Source: Nodosilinea sp. E11 | Lineage (GTDB): Bacteria > Cyanobacteriota > Cyanobacteriia > Phormidesmidales > Phormidesmidaceae | DNA length: 64,000 nucleotides | Assembly: GCF_032813545.1 (NCBI RefSeq) | Contig: NZ_CP136520.1 | Span: 242,001 to 306,000 of the forward strand | Direction of reading: 5' to 3' | Shown: piece by piece, positions 63,933 to 64,000 of the stretch | How positions within the stretch are numbered: position 1 is the first letter of the stretch | Layout of the letters: the number at the start of each line of letters is the position of its first letter | Position numbers and translations under genes: made by a program | The notes under the pieces: generated by a model | Told to the model about the DNA's origin: nothing | The model's database searches: none | What the model saw: only the letters and a program-made list of their open reading frames with translations

Positions 63933-64000
63933 AATTGAGTTGCCACGAAACAACGAGTGGTCTTCATCATAATTTTCCTAATGTAGCGTTAAGTGTCGTT

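Overview
The window looks cyanobacterial. The octamer GCGATCGC (HIP1) and its core recur throughout the GC-richer parts, and many gene families are typical of filamentous cyanobacteria (AAA-TPR, caspase-TIR, TPR-CHAT and NB-ARC-TPR proteins). I cannot name a genus. At least the first ~50 kb reads as a large plasmid or plasmid-like mobile element that carries an immune island. It has a MobF relaxase with a ribbon-helix-helix accessory protein (minus strand), and a divergent actin-type partition operon (plus strand) preceded by nine phased 11-bp direct repeats, a parC-like centromere. I found no replication initiator, transposase, tRNA, rRNA or CRISPR array.

Layout. 1-7918 (minus): a three-gene conflict operon of a Trypco1-like small protein, a caspase-TIR-ATPase, and a membrane ATPase with a very long TPR array that runs off the left edge. 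8086-11149 (minus): relaxase and accessory protein. 11150-11729: oriT/parC intergenic region. 11730-13775 (plus): parM, a putative parR and a small partner. 13959-43204 (plus): a seven-gene, 29-kb DNA-handling array. It comprises a DrmD-like SNF2 helicase, a DrmMI-like Eco57I-type adenine methyltransferase, a 2562-residue protein with two sacsin/Hsp90-type ATPase domains, a second SNF2 helicase, a DUF262-HNH (GmrSD-like) protein, a 2141-residue DUF1998 (DruE/DrmA-B-like) helicase and a RelE-like/UvrD helicase. 43207-48827 (plus): a zinc-ribbon protein, a membrane protein and a TPR-CHAT protease. 49055-51635: small plasmid-type DNA-binding proteins around a perfect 19-bp palindrome, plus gene debris. 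51933-53398 (plus): an unrecognised membrane/coiled-coil two-gene cassette. 53483-57662 (minus): an NB-ARC-TPR NLR and a small helical protein that share an amyloid-like NFFGG motif. 58282-64000: a decayed gene fragment, a GNAT-like pair, then ordinary metabolic and regulatory genes (dienelactone hydrolase, AraC regulator, two cupins, one secreted protein).

The best candidate for an undescribed system is the 13.9-43.2 kb array. It combines parts of DISARM class 1 (SNF2 + N6-A methyltransferase + DUF1998 helicase) with GmrSD-like and sacsin-like components, and lacks the DISARM phospholipase-D nuclease. A restriction/remodelling role is inferred from these families: the methyltransferase would mark self, and the helicases, the nuclease-like domains and the giant ATPase would act on unmarked DNA. 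The flanking caspase, TIR, CHAT and NLR modules are candidate abortive-infection effectors. The base composition is mosaic: the methyltransferase recognition region and the giant ATPase gene are visibly AT-rich compared with their neighbours.
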